Shown: positions 9,244-18,399 of the stretch, in pieces
How positions within the stretch are numbered: position 1 is the stretch's first letter
Layout of the letters: each line of letters starts with the position of its first letter
Assembly: GCF_001550065.1 (NCBI RefSeq)
Contig: NZ_LRUB01000012.1
Location: forward strand, 124,001-188,000
From: Kordiimonas lipolytica
GTDB taxonomy: Bacteria; Pseudomonadota; Alphaproteobacteria; Sphingomonadales; Kordiimonadaceae
Direction: 5' to 3'
DNA: 64,000 nt
Notes under the pieces: generated by a model
What the model saw: only the letters and a program-made list of their open reading frames with translations
Databases searched by the model: none
Told to the model about the DNA's origin: nothing
Translations under genes and position numbers: made by a program

Positions 9244-9747
9244 ATGATTCTGGAAACAGAACGCCTTCGGCTGCGCGAAGCTAACCTGGACGACGCAGCC
9301 TTCGCCCTTGCCATATACAATAGCCCTGGCTTTATCGAATTTGTTGGCGACCGCGGCCTCAGGACCATTGAGGACGCCGAAGCTTACATTGAGAAGAATG
9401 TGATGGGGAGCTACCGCGACAACGGCTTTGGCCTTTATATCGTGGAACTCAAAGATAGCGGCGAAGCTGTCGGCATGTGCGGCCTTGTGGACCGCCCGGG
9501 CCTGGACGCCCCGGATATCGGCTTCACCTTCCTGCCCGACCATATGCGCATGGGGTACGGTTTCGAGTCTGCCGCCGCTGTGCTGAAATTCGGCCGCGAG
9601 ACACTGGGCATGGAGCGTATCCTGGCGATCGTGAACCCGGAAAACGCCAAATCCATCGGCCTGATTGAAAAGCTCGGGCTGGTGTTCGACCGCATGATCC
9701 AACTGCCGGGCGACGAGAAGCGCATCAACCAATATACCACCCCATAA
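9244..9747 (+). CDS. GNAT-family N-acetyltransferase (RimJ/RimL type)
   Basis: A 167-residue acetyltransferase starting MILETERLRLREANLDDAAF, the usual RimJ/RimL-like opening (Acetyltransf_3). Acetyl-CoA is expected to bind around the TFLPDHMRMGYGFESAAAVL segment, and RILAIVNPENAKSIGLIEKL is the conserved closing strand and helix. The start at 9244 is behind AGGAAAC with suitable spacing; the open frame upstream to 9094 has no family similarity. Substrate may be a protein N-terminus or a small amine and cannot be assigned. It is divergent from the PhnD-like gene and separate from the downstream SDR gene. Confidence 0.88.
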   Translation: MILETERLRLREANLDDAAFALAIYNSPGFIEFVGDRGLRTIEDAEAYIEKNVMGSYRDNGFGLYIVELKDSGEAVGMCGLVDRPGLDAPDIGFTFLPDHMRMGYGFESAAAVLKFGRETLGMERILAIVNPENAKSIGLIEKLGLVFDRMIQLPGDEKRINQYTTP

Positions 9748-9824
9748 TCAGCCGTCTCCAAACTTGATTTCGCATATGCGAGGCCCTATGCTGCACCGCA
9801 ACATTTCAGGTTTGGAGATTTCTC

Positions 9825-10595
9825 ATGGAATTTAAGGGTAAAACCGCAATCGTGACGGGCGGCGCATCCGGCCTTGGCCGCGCCACGGTGGAATATTTCG
9901 TATCCAAGGGCGCGAATGCCGTGATCCTTGACCTCAATGACGAGATGGGCAACGAGCTCGCAGGCAAGCTAGGCGCAGCCGCTACGTATGTGAAAACGGA
10001 CGTTACAAACGAAGACGATGTGGCGAACGCCATTGCCACTGCCAAAAGCACATACGGCAGCGTTGATATCGCTGTGAACTGCGCGGGGATCGGCACACCG
10101 CAGAAAGTGCTGGACCGCGAAGGCAACCGCTATGGGATGGCGCACTTCAATAAAGTGATCGCCGTTAACCTGATCGGCAGCTTCAACGTGCTGGCACAGG
10201 CCGCAGAAGCCATGCAGCATAACGAACCGGGTGAAGACGGCGAACGCGGCGTGATCATCAACACGGCGTCGGTCGCGGCCTATGAGGGCCAGATCGGCCA
10301 GGCGGCATACTCTGCTTCCAAAGGCGGCATCGTTGGCATGACCCTGCCGACCGCACGTGAATTCGCCCGCCAGGGTGTGCGTGTGATGACCATCGCGCCT
10401 GGCTTTATCCATACACCGCTGTTCGACGGCCTGCCGGAAGCTGCCGTCGAAAGCCTCACGCAACAGGTTGTCTTCCCCAAGCGCCTTGGCAAACCACAGG
10501 AATATGCCAAACTGGCTGGTCATATCGTGGAAAACACCTACCTTAATGGTGAAGTGATCCGCATGGACGCCGCCGCACGGATGGCGCCGAAGTAA
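9825..10595 (+). CDS. Short-chain dehydrogenase, 3-hydroxyacyl-CoA dehydrogenase type II-like
   Basis: A 256-residue classical SDR. The NAD(H) motif [10 protein letters not shown], the NNAG-equivalent NCAGIG, and the catalytic Ser149, Tyr162 and Lys166 (in YSASKGG) are all present. The pattern, including an acidic residue after strand 2 (ILDLNDEMG, favouring NAD), resembles HSD17B10-type 3-hydroxyacyl-CoA/2-methyl-3-hydroxybutyryl-CoA dehydrogenases. It starts behind GGAG. Only 27 bases separate it from the alpha-methylacyl-CoA racemase gene, so both probably serve oxidation of branched acyl-CoA. Substrate is inferred from family and neighbour. Confidence 0.85.
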   Translation: MEFKGKTAIVTGGASGLGRATVEYFVSKGANAVILDLNDEMGNELAGKLGAAATYVKTDVTNEDDVANAIATAKSTYGSVDIAVNCAGIGTPQKVLDREGNRYGMAHFNKVIAVNLIGSFNVLAQAAEAMQHNEPGEDGERGVIINTASVAAYEGQIGQAAYSASKGGIVGMTLPTAREFARQGVRVMTIAPGFIHTPLFDGLPEAAVESLTQQVVFPKRLGKPQEYAKLAGHIVENTYLNGEVIRMDAAARMAPK

Positions 10596-10622
10596 GCGGG
10601 AGACACCATCAAGGGGGAAAAT

Positions 10623-11708
10623 ATGGGGCCGTTAGCTGGCGTACGCATTCTGGAACTTGTTGGCATCGGGCCCGGCCCGTTCGCCGGTATGATGCTCGCG
10701 GACATGGGCGCGGAGGTGATCGCCATCGACCGCCCAGGCCATTCCCCCCTTGATATGAAGGGTGATATTAACCGGCGCGGCAAACGCTCTATCGCCCTCG
10801 ACTTGAAGAGCGAGGAAGACCGTAAGATCTTCCTCAAGCTCTGCACCACCGCAGATGCCCTCTTTGAGGGCTTCCGCCCCGGCGTGATGGAAAAGCTCGA
10901 CCTTGGGCCCGACGAGGTGCTGAAAGCCAACCCGAAAATCGTTTATGGTCGCATGACCGGCTGGGGCCAGACCGGGCCGCTGGCGCACGCTGCAGGCCAC
11001 GATATCAACTATATCTCGCTCTCCGGCGCCCTGCACGCCATGGGCCCGAAGGACGGGCCACCAAGCGCGCCGCTGAATCTGGTCGGCGACTATGGCGGCG
11101 GCGGCATGATGCTGGCGTTCGGGCTTGTATGCGGCATCCTGGAGGCCCGCACATCCGGCAAGGGACAAGCCATTGATGTCAGCATGGTCGAAGGCTCATC
11201 GGCGCTCATGGGCATTTTCCACACGTTGATGGCCAACCACCGCTGGGCACCGATGCGCGGGGTGAACCTTCTGGACGGTGGCGCGCATTTCTACGGCACG
11301 TTTGAGACCAAAGACGGCAAGTATGCGAGCTTGGGCGCGATTGAGCCCCAGTTCATGCAGGCTTTCATTGATAAGACCGGCCTTGATGAGACATGGATGC
11401 AAAAGCACCTCAACCCCGGTGAATGGGGCGCACTGAAGGAAGAGCTGAAGGTCTTGTTCAAAACCAAAACACTGGATGAATGGAATGACCTGTTGGGCGG
11501 CACTGACGCCTGCTTCGCGCCCATTCTGCCGTTCTGGGAAGCACACACCCACCCACATAATGTAGCGCGCGAAAGCTTCATTGAAGTGGACGGCACACGC
11601 CAACCCGCGCCCACGCCGAAATTTTCCCGCACCGCCCCCGAGGTGCGTCATGGCCCGATTGAGAAAGACGCCGACCGCGACGCGATCCTCGAAGAACTGG
11701 GAATGTAA
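10623..11708 (+). CDS. Alpha-methylacyl-CoA racemase (CaiB/BaiF family III CoA-transferase fold)
   Basis: A 361-residue protein opening LAGVRILELVGIGPGPFAGM. The three residues known to act in Mycobacterium alpha-methylacyl-CoA racemase, His126, Asp156 and Glu241, fall at exactly those numbers here (AAGHDINY, VGDYGGGG and AIEPQF). This favours racemase over CoA-transferase. The enzyme interconverts (R)- and (S)-2-methylacyl-CoA so that branched fatty or sterol side chains can enter beta-oxidation. It is translated from an ATG behind AAGGGGG and is probably co-transcribed with the upstream dehydrogenase. Cytoplasmic. Confidence 0.92.
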   Translation: MGPLAGVRILELVGIGPGPFAGMMLADMGAEVIAIDRPGHSPLDMKGDINRRGKRSIALDLKSEEDRKIFLKLCTTADALFEGFRPGVMEKLDLGPDEVLKANPKIVYGRMTGWGQTGPLAHAAGHDINYISLSGALHAMGPKDGPPSAPLNLVGDYGGGGMMLAFGLVCGILEARTSGKGQAIDVSMVEGSSALMGIFHTLMANHRWAPMRGVNLLDGGAHFYGTFETKDGKYASLGAIEPQFMQAFIDKTGLDETWMQKHLNPGEWGALKEELKVLFKTKTLDEWNDLLGGTDACFAPILPFWEAHTHPHNVARESFIEVDGTRQPAPTPKFSRTAPEVRHGPIEKDADRDAILEELGM

Positions 11709-11811
11709 CATTATAACGCAAGCGAAGAACGGTTCGTCGCTGCTGCATTGAAGGCGCCCGTGCCGCTTCCTATATGCCAGCCATCAATCAAGGCGTTCTA
11801 TGGGGGACAAT

Positions 11812-12693
11812 ATGAAACGCATCCTTAAACCACTTTTGGCGCTGGCTTCTTCACTGGCTTTCGGCACGACAGCTGGAACGGCTGCGGACTTTCCCGTCAT
11901 CGAAGGGCCGCTGATGGGCCAGACACCGCCCGGTAAGGTCGCGGAAGTATTCGCGCCCGGCCTGATCTCCAGAGACGGCTGGGAGCTTGAAGGCGTCTTT
12001 GCGCCCGGCATGGAAGAATTTTATTTCGTGACATCCAAAGGCTATGAAAAGCCGCATGTGGTCGGGTTCCGTTACCAGAACGGCCAGTGGCATAAATTTT
12101 CTGAATTTGTGCGTACGGGCGAGCCCTTCATCACATCCGACGGCAAGACCATGCATCTGGCAAAAGGCTACCGTACACGCACGGCAGAAGGCTGGTCTGA
12201 AAAGAAGAGCCTGGGCCCGATGTTCGACCGCAAGGATTGGGGCATCATGCGCCTGACGGCGTCAGACGCCGGCACCTATGTGTTTGATGACTACAAGAGC
12301 GGCGATGTGATCCGCATATCGCGTGTCGCCGGTGGCGTGCGGCAGGAGCCGGAACTGATGGGCGACCAGTTCAATTCGGGCAAGATGACAGCCCACCCCT
12401 TCATCGCACCGGATGAAAGCTACCTGATCTGGGATAGCGAGCGCGAGGGCGGCTTTGGCGAGTCTGATCTTTACATCAGCTTCCGGCAGAAAGATGGGTC
12501 CTGGGGCCCTGCCATCAACATGGGGCCGGAAGTCAATTCAGAGAAAGACGATTTCTGGGCCAGCGTCACGCCAGACGGCAAATACATCATGTTTGACCGT
12601 ACCATCGGCGGTGAATGGCCCAACCTGAATGTGGATATCTACTGGGCAGACGCCGGAATCATCGAAGACCTGAGGCGGAAGCACGCCAAATAG
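11812..12693 (+). CDS. Secreted protein with PD40/WD40-like beta-propeller repeats
   Basis: A 293-residue protein with a Sec signal peptide (MKRILKPLLALASSLAFG, cleavage after TAGTAA or close by). Several blade-like repeats carry the PD40 signature, for example DESYLIWDSEREGGFGESDLY and TPDGKYIMFDRTI. Such domains occur in TolB-like periplasmic proteins and in exported proteins of marine Proteobacteria; no enzyme motif is visible. The ATG at 11812 follows GGGGGAC; the in-frame ATG at 11800 overlaps that ribosome-binding site and is less likely. Stands alone; a convergent DUF748 gene begins 13 bases after its stop. Confidence 0.75.
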   Translation: MKRILKPLLALASSLAFGTTAGTAADFPVIEGPLMGQTPPGKVAEVFAPGLISRDGWELEGVFAPGMEEFYFVTSKGYEKPHVVGFRYQNGQWHKFSEFVRTGEPFITSDGKTMHLAKGYRTRTAEGWSEKKSLGPMFDRKDWGIMRLTASDAGTYVFDDYKSGDVIRISRVAGGVRQEPELMGDQFNSGKMTAHPFIAPDESYLIWDSEREGGFGESDLYISFRQKDGSWGPAINMGPEVNSEKDDFWASVTPDGKYIMFDRTIGGEWPNLNVDIYWADAGIIEDLRRKHAK

Positions 12694-12706
12694 ACTTGCC
12701 TGCCTC

Positions 12707-14668
12707 CTAGTCTTTCAACAGCTCAAGCCGGACGATGGGTTTCTTGCCGTCCGGCTTTTCCATGAGCGGCAGCACCACTTTCACCAAACGGTTCGGGGCC
12801 ACGCCCTCGGCCACCAGATATTGGTAGACCGCATCGGCCCGCATGTTGGCAAGCTTCGTCAGCCCCTGCTGGTTCACCGGCGCTTCGCCTTCCGTTGGCT
12901 CTGTCGGCGCAAGGTCTACCCCTTCCACGGCCACACCGTCGATCTGCAAACGAATTTTCGGCCGCTCATTCAGCGCCGTCGCAAGAGCTGTCAGCCGCGC
13001 CTTTTCAAGCGGCGCCAGTTCGGCACTTGAAGGCTCGAACCGCACCTTGTCGAGGTCGATATCATCTTTCTTGCCGCCCGGGATCAGCTTGCCGATCAGG
13101 CGGAAAGGCGTGGTGATCAGGTTGCCGACAAATTTGTTGGTCGCCCGGCGCACCAGGCCGTCCACTCGGAAATTCGGGTCCAGATATTCGCCGTCAACCG
13201 GGATTTCCATTTCAACCCGGCCGCCCTTGCCTTCCAGAAGGTTAAAGGCTTTCTTCAGCGGAATGCTCTCGCCCTCATAATCCGGGTTCTTGTCGCCCCA
13301 TTCCCAGCGGTCGAACAGGAAACTGTTGGTGCCGTCCAGCTGGTTGTCCTCGATATAATAATCGAACTGCAGGTAGGCCTCCCCGGCGCTGCTGGCACGG
13401 CCAAGCGTGCGGTACAGGTAGGGCTGCAGCACGCTGTGATCCAGCTTGTTGATCTCAAGCGATACTGTCGCGCCAACCGTGTCGCGAATGTCAAAATAGC
13501 CTGCCGTACGCACCGGACTGTTCTGGCCCAAATAGCCGTCACCCTGGAAGGCAAACTCCAGCGCGTCCGTCATGCTGAAATCAGAGATCACAGCGCCAAT
13601 GCCGTCGATAGCGATTACCGGCGGTGTCTCAAACGTCCGGTCCTCGAACACCAGTTTGCCGCCGCTTAGAAGCGCCTGATTGATGACAAGGCCTGTGCCG
13701 GTTTGGGCTTCCACTTCACCCGTTGCTTCCGGCGCCTCTGCCGCGGTCGCCCGCACGATCTCGGCCACCCCGCCGTTCAACCTCAAGGCTTCCAGCGACA
13801 CCTGGTCGCTTGCGCGGTCATAATCAAACCCTGTGAGGTTCGCGTACGGCACCTGTATGCGGCGCACAATGCTCTGTTCCGTCTCGGCGGCGAAATCCGC
13901 CACACTGAAATCACCTTTCAGCGTCAGATCATCCGCAAGTGACAGGGTCGCTGGCCCGGTCGCAAGGCCACCGGTTACCGTCAGGTCATCAAGCGGGATA
14001 AAGCCCATGATGGCCTTCAGCGGCACCCTTTTGAAATCCAGCTTCAGCTCCGCCGACAGCGGCGAACGGCCAAGCTCGCCTGTCGCGGTCACCTTGCCGC
14101 CACCAAGCGCGAAGGTGAATTCCTTGAAGCCGATGGCGTGCCCTTCCGCGGTTGAGAAACCGTCAAGCGCCAGGTCAAGCGGGCCAACAGATACCTCATG
14201 CCCAGTATGGTTCAAAAGCGCCACCGTCAGGCCTTTTGTCGCCAGCTTGTCGATGCGGACATTGCCGCCACCACCACCCTCGCCTGAGGCGGGCTTGATC
14301 ATAGCCTCCAGGGACGTGCGTCCGGCTTCATCAATCGCCATATCAAGCGACGGATTTTCAAGTGTCACCGACTGCAGGTGCAACCGGCCAGACCATATCG
14401 TCCGCCACGACATATTCAGGTGTGCGGCGTCCATTTTCAAAACTGGTTTACCTGCCGCATCTTCCACATTAACGTCGCGCACAAGAAGCGTCAGGCTGAT
14501 GGGGTTGAAGGCAATATGACTAAAGCTCACCGTGCCGTCGATGCGCTCCGCAAAAACCACGCGCACCTTCTTCTGCACGTACCAGGGCACAACAAAAGGC
14601 GAGGCTATGAAATACACCCCGGTCAGGACCAGAAGAATAACAAGGATACGCCGGGTGTTTTTGGACAT
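12707..14668 (-). CDS. DUF748/AsmA-like envelope protein
   Basis: A 653-residue protein with one N-terminal membrane segment (RILVILLVLTGVYFIASPF) and a long periplasmic part. The body is the DUF748 repeat fold (HIAFNPISLTLLVRDVNVED near the start; YLGQNSPVRTAGYFDIRDTV later), related to AsmA/TamB-type lipid-transfer or outer-membrane biogenesis proteins. The C-terminal region (RLQIDGVAVEGVDLAPTEPT, then LTKLANMRADAVYQYLVAEG) resembles an OmpA-type peptidoglycan-binding domain, as is common in this family. Start chosen at 14668, directly before the membrane segment; an open frame reaches 14740. It follows the photolyase gene on the same strand after 84 bases. Confidence 0.85.
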   Translation of the reverse strand: MSKNTRRILVILLVLTGVYFIASPFVVPWYVQKKVRVVFAERIDGTVSFSHIAFNPISLTLLVRDVNVEDAAGKPVLKMDAAHLNMSWRTIWSGRLHLQSVTLENPSLDMAIDEAGRTSLEAMIKPASGEGGGGGNVRIDKLATKGLTVALLNHTGHEVSVGPLDLALDGFSTAEGHAIGFKEFTFALGGGKVTATGELGRSPLSAELKLDFKRVPLKAIMGFIPLDDLTVTGGLATGPATLSLADDLTLKGDFSVADFAAETEQSIVRRIQVPYANLTGFDYDRASDQVSLEALRLNGGVAEIVRATAAEAPEATGEVEAQTGTGLVINQALLSGGKLVFEDRTFETPPVIAIDGIGAVISDFSMTDALEFAFQGDGYLGQNSPVRTAGYFDIRDTVGATVSLEINKLDHSVLQPYLYRTLGRASSAGEAYLQFDYYIEDNQLDGTNSFLFDRWEWGDKNPDYEGESIPLKKAFNLLEGKGGRVEMEIPVDGEYLDPNFRVDGLVRRATNKFVGNLITTPFRLIGKLIPGGKKDDIDLDKVRFEPSSAELAPLEKARLTALATALNERPKIRLQIDGVAVEGVDLAPTEPTEGEAPVNQQGLTKLANMRADAVYQYLVAEGVAPNRLVKVVLPLMEKPDGKKPIVRLELLKD

Positions 14669-14704
14669 GGGAAATCTGCCGCTGATGGTTTGCCTTCTAT
14701 ATAT

Positions 14705-14720
14705 GGGGAGCCTACTCCCC
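14705..14720. repeat. Small perfect inverted repeat between photolyase and DUF748 genes
   Basis: GGGGAG-ccta-CTCCCC is a 6-bp GC-rich inverted repeat in the gap between the photolyase stop and the DUF748 start (both minus strand). No U-run follows on the minus strand, so it is more likely an operator or mRNA hairpin than a terminator. Confidence 0.3.
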
Positions 14721-14752
14721 AGCGCAATAAAAGGCCACAAGTGCGGCAGATT

Positions 14753-16198
14753 TTAGGCTGCCTTTTTGATGCTCGCGAGTGCGGCCAAAGCCCGTTCGCG
14801 ACAAGCCTTACGGTCCAGGATCGGCTTTGGGTAAGTCTCGCCAAGGCTGATGCCGGCCATCTTCAGCACACCCGCCGGCGCTTCGAACGGCTTGTGGATA
14901 TAGTCATTCGGCAGGTCCGACAGCTCCGGCACATAGGTACGGATATAATCACCCTCCGGGTCAAACTTCTCACCTTGCGTGATGGGGTTGAAGATGCGGA
15001 AATAGGGGGCAGCGTCCGCGCCGCAACCCGCCACCCACTGCCAGCTTGCCGCATTGTTTGCCAGATCAGCGTCCACTAGCGTGTCCCAGAACCAGTCCTC
15101 ACCCGTGCGCCAGTGCCACAGCATGTCCTTGACCAGAAAAGACGCCACAATCATGCGCACCCGGTTATGCATCCAGCCCGTTTGCCAAAGCTGGCGCATG
15201 CCCGCGTCCACAATCGGAAAGCCAGTGCGCCCCTGCTGCCATGCCTCGACCTTGTCGTCCATGCCTTCGCGCCAGGGGAAGTCCTCAAACTGGGCCTTCA
15301 GCGGCCTTACCGGTAGCGTGGGGTTGTTGAACAGCAGATGGGTGGAAAACTCGCGCCAGCCCAGTTCGCGCAGGAACCAGTCGCCGCCCGTTCGGTCCTG
15401 CTCATTTGTCATCACATGAAGCTGGGTTTCGGCCCAGATGCGGCGCGGGCTGATCTCCCCATTCGCCAGATAGGGCGACAGGCGCGATGTGGCCTCCACC
15501 CCCGGCACGTCTCTCTTTGCCTTATAGTCACGCGCCGCTTCCGCCAGGAACTTCGCGAGCATATCGTGGGCCGCGTCTTCGCCCGGCACCCAGGTGGCCG
15601 CGATCGGTTCAGCCCAGTGCGCGGGCTTTGGGTCCAGCTTGAGGTCGTCAAGGTCGTCACTTTCAGGCCAGGCGTCCGGCGCGGGGATACGGTCGGGTGC
15701 GCCCAGGGGCGGTGACCCGTCAATCAGTTCCAGCGCCCGGCGCCAGAAGGGGGAAAAGACCTCATATATGCCACCGGTTTTGGTGCGCACGTCTTCAGGC
15801 TCGAGCAACAGGTTGCCTGCAAAACGGCGACAGTCCACATCATGCACTGTGCACTGCTGATGGATTTCCTCCTGCACCCGCCGACCGATTGGACTATAGG
15901 ACCGGGTCATGTAAACCGCGCTCACATCCCCAAGAAGGCCCGATACCATTTCTGCGGTGTTTCCTGAGCGCAGGATAAGGCGGCTGCCTTTCGCTTGCAG
16001 GCTCTTTTCAAGCCGCTTGAGGCTTTCCCGAAGCCACCAGCGCCGCGCACCACCCAGCTTCCAGTCGCCCGCGCCCGCGTCGTCCAGAATGAAAAGGGGG
16101 ATGACCGGCGCGCCGGACTCGCAAGCAGACACCAGCGCCATGTGATCATCCAGCCTGAGCGTTTCGTTCATCAACAGCAATATGGGCTTCAAGGGCAC
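14753..16198 (-). CDS. phr: Deoxyribodipyrimidine photolyase (class I CPD photolyase/cryptochrome family)
   Basis: A 481-residue flavoprotein that uses blue light to split cyclobutane pyrimidine dimers. The N-terminal antenna domain opens with ILLLMNETLRLDDHMALV; the FAD domain shows SRLSPYLANGEISPRRIW, WREFSTHLLFNNP, GFPIVDAGMRQLWQTGWMHN and the closing FDPEGDYIRTYVPEL, which holds the class I arrangement. NNAASWQWVAGCGADAAPYF contains the Trp-rich electron-transfer and FAD region. The start is a GTG at 16198, needed because the first beta strand begins before the next Met (residue 10). Family members include (6-4) and cryptochrome-like enzymes, but this length and pattern favour CPD repair. 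Confidence 0.93.
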   Translation of the reverse strand: MPLKPILLLMNETLRLDDHMALVSACESGAPVIPLFILDDAGAGDWKLGGARRWWLRESLKRLEKSLQAKGSRLILRSGNTAEMVSGLLGDVSAVYMTRSYSPIGRRVQEEIHQQCTVHDVDCRRFAGNLLLEPEDVRTKTGGIYEVFSPFWRRALELIDGSPPLGAPDRIPAPDAWPESDDLDDLKLDPKPAHWAEPIAATWVPGEDAAHDMLAKFLAEAARDYKAKRDVPGVEATSRLSPYLANGEISPRRIWAETQLHVMTNEQDRTGGDWFLRELGWREFSTHLLFNNPTLPVRPLKAQFEDFPWREGMDDKVEAWQQGRTGFPIVDAGMRQLWQTGWMHNRVRMIVASFLVKDMLWHWRTGEDWFWDTLVDADLANNAASWQWVAGCGADAAPYFRIFNPITQGEKFDPEGDYIRTYVPELSDLPNDYIHKPFEAPAGVLKMAGISLGETYPKPILDRKACRERALAALASIKKAA

Positions 16199-16229
16199 AC
16201 TCCAAAACCATGGTTTTGAAGTCTATACG

Positions 16230-17714
16230 CTAGAGATCCATCACCCGATCAATATCCTTGGGCAGCGGCTTCTGCTTTTCCATCATGGACACCACGATAA
16301 ACAGGATCATGGAGGTCAGCATCGCCAGGAATCCACCGGACATCTTGTATGGGATTTGTATCTGCCAAAGCTGGATCGCGAAATTGATGGCAAGCGATGA
16401 CGTGATCGCCACAATTGCCGCACGGGCCGTCGCGCCCTTCCAGTTAAGGCCGATAATCACAACAGGCACCAGGGCCGCCGCGAAGGTGCCCCAACCGAAC
16501 GCCCCCAGAAGGCCGACGAGCTTATCCGAATAAAGCGCAATAGCGGCCGCAACCACAGACAGTATGATCGTGGCCGTTCGCGCCCAGAAAAGCTCATTAT
16601 TGAGCGACCGGCCCCGGATGGCCTTCGGGATATCATGGATGATCGCCGCCGCGCCAATGTTCAGGAACCCGTCGGCTGTTGACATGATGGCGGCAAACAG
16701 CCCCGCGAACACAATGCCCGCAAGAAGAGGATGCGCATAGGTTGACAGGAAGGCCGGTGCGGCCTCATCCGCAGCGCCAAGCGGCAGCGCGATATCGCCG
16801 ATCACAAGCGCGCGCATGATCACGCCAATCGACACCCACAGCATGGCCGCCACCACATAGCCCAGCACCGTCATAGGCAGGATCACCCGGTTATCCGCCA
16901 GCTTCCGGTTCATCATCATCTTGGTGGCCACATGCGGCTGGCCCGCAAGGCCAAGACCAAAAAGGAAATACCAGCTGAGCGACGCCATGGACCCCAAGGT
17001 GCCGAACGGCATGACATCTTCACCGTCATTGGCCAAGAGGATGCCGGTGGCTTCCGCAAAGCCGCCGTCGAACACACTGGCCGCCGTGATCACCACCAGG
17101 GCGCCAGCGAGGATCATCACAATGCCCTGCACCAGGTCCGTGTATACAGACGCCAATATGCCGCCGGTGACACAGTAGAAAATCAACACAGCGGAGGAGA
17201 TCACCACACTTGCCAAAAGGCTGATATCCGCGAACATCTCGGTCGCAGACAGGATCGACTGCAGCACCAGCGCCATCGCCAGAATCTGCGTCGCCAGATA
17301 GCCAAGTACGCCGAGTAAGATCGTCCCGGCCGTCAAAAGCCTTGCTGTTTCGCTTCCGTAACGAGCGAACACGACATCAGGCAGGCTCATGGTGTCCCTA
17401 ACTTCCGCGACCATACGGATGCGTTTGGCCACCAGGTAAAAGCCCGTGGCATAGCCAAGCGCGGAACAGACCGCCATCCAGATGGAGGACATGCCGGTGG
17501 CATACACAAGGCCCGGGCCGCCCACGAAGCCGAAGCCCGAAAGGGTTGAGGAAAAGACAGCAAGGCTGACAACCACAGGCCCCAAGCCGCGCCCGGCAAC
17601 GAAAAAGTCACCGGCGGATTTGGTGCGCCGCATGGCCCAGATACCTACCCAGATGCAAAGGCCCATATAGGCCGCCACGCAGCCAAGGATGATTGGTTGG
17701 CGAAGCTCTTCCAT
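16230..17714 (-). CDS. Sodium:solute symporter (SSS family)
   Basis: A 494-residue integral membrane protein with about 13 hydrophobic helices, beginning IILGCVAAYMGLCIWVGIWA and containing the SSS segment FVAGRGLGPVVVSLAVFSST and GLFAAIMSTADGFLNIGAAA (the family's sodium-site serine region). It carries an organic solute, most likely a carboxylate or amino compound, inward with sodium; the substrate cannot be read from sequence. Its start codon overlaps the stop of the upstream small membrane protein (TGATG), so the two are translationally coupled and probably work as one system. Confidence 0.9.
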   Translation of the reverse strand: MEELRQPIILGCVAAYMGLCIWVGIWAMRRTKSAGDFFVAGRGLGPVVVSLAVFSSTLSGFGFVGGPGLVYATGMSSIWMAVCSALGYATGFYLVAKRIRMVAEVRDTMSLPDVVFARYGSETARLLTAGTILLGVLGYLATQILAMALVLQSILSATEMFADISLLASVVISSAVLIFYCVTGGILASVYTDLVQGIVMILAGALVVITAASVFDGGFAEATGILLANDGEDVMPFGTLGSMASLSWYFLFGLGLAGQPHVATKMMMNRKLADNRVILPMTVLGYVVAAMLWVSIGVIMRALVIGDIALPLGAADEAAPAFLSTYAHPLLAGIVFAGLFAAIMSTADGFLNIGAAAIIHDIPKAIRGRSLNNELFWARTATIILSVVAAAIALYSDKLVGLLGAFGWGTFAAALVPVVIIGLNWKGATARAAIVAITSSLAINFAIQLWQIQIPYKMSGGFLAMLTSMILFIVVSMMEKQKPLPKDIDRVMDL

Positions 17715-18262
17715 CAGGCGTCTCCCCGCTCTGACTTCAGCTCTTCCACAAGCGCGTCGAACTCTGCCTCTTCATCAGGCGTGAAGAAATAGCGGCGAAA
17801 GAAGATCACATAGAAAAGGTCAAAGGCGGCGAAACTGCCCCAGATGCCCCAGAACATCCAGTTGGTTGGCATTGGGAAGCCCAGGAACACGGTGGTCTCG
17901 CCCGTCAGGATATAATGCTCATAGCCTGTGAACAGCATCACCCACACGAAAAGCGCGAAGCCAACGCCGCCGGCGAAAAACAGCAGCAGGGTCCTGTCCC
18001 GCTTGTGGGGCGCGACGCCCATGTATAGAAGCGCACCGGCCAAAAGGATCACCGCAATCTGGAAATAGAAGGGCGCCTTGCCAATGGTGGCCAGTTTGGA
18101 GGCCCCGTCCCCGCCCACGGACATGGCCGGGATGGTTGCGTGCGCAACACCTGTGGCGTCCACAGGTGGCTCGCTCATCAGCACAAAGCCGGTGATGCCC
18201 GCAATCACAAGCAGCAACAGCAGGACGATATGAATCGGCTCCACCGATTTCAGGAATTTCAT
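17714..18262 (-). CDS. Small four-helix membrane protein coupled to the symporter
   Basis: A 182-residue protein with four predicted membrane segments: IVLLLLLVIAGITGFVL near the N-terminus, FQIAVILLAGALLYMGVA, LLLFFAGGVGFALFVWVMLF and WMFWGIWGSFAAFDLFYVIF. It ends in an acidic tail (FTPDEEAEFDALVEELKSE). I do not recognise a named family. The start at 18262 sits behind GGAGGGGAGG; the frame is open to 18301. The TGATG overlap with the symporter gene strongly suggests an accessory subunit, comparable in principle to the small subunits that accompany some SSS and TRAP carriers, but this is inference from layout. Confidence 0.75.
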   Translation of the reverse strand: MKFLKSVEPIHIVLLLLLVIAGITGFVLMSEPPVDATGVAHATIPAMSVGGDGASKLATIGKAPFYFQIAVILLAGALLYMGVAPHKRDRTLLLFFAGGVGFALFVWVMLFTGYEHYILTGETTVFLGFPMPTNWMFWGIWGSFAAFDLFYVIFFRRYFFTPDEEAEFDALVEELKSERGDA

Positions 18263-18399
18263 GGGCGGCCTCCCCTCCGCTTTCAGGTGCGGAGCCCGCA
18301 CCAGTTTGGGAGGGAGCCTAGTGGCCTTTGACCTGATCGGTCAAGAGACCAAAACCAGGGCATTCAACATTCGTTGAACCTAAAAGGGCGTCCTGTGCG

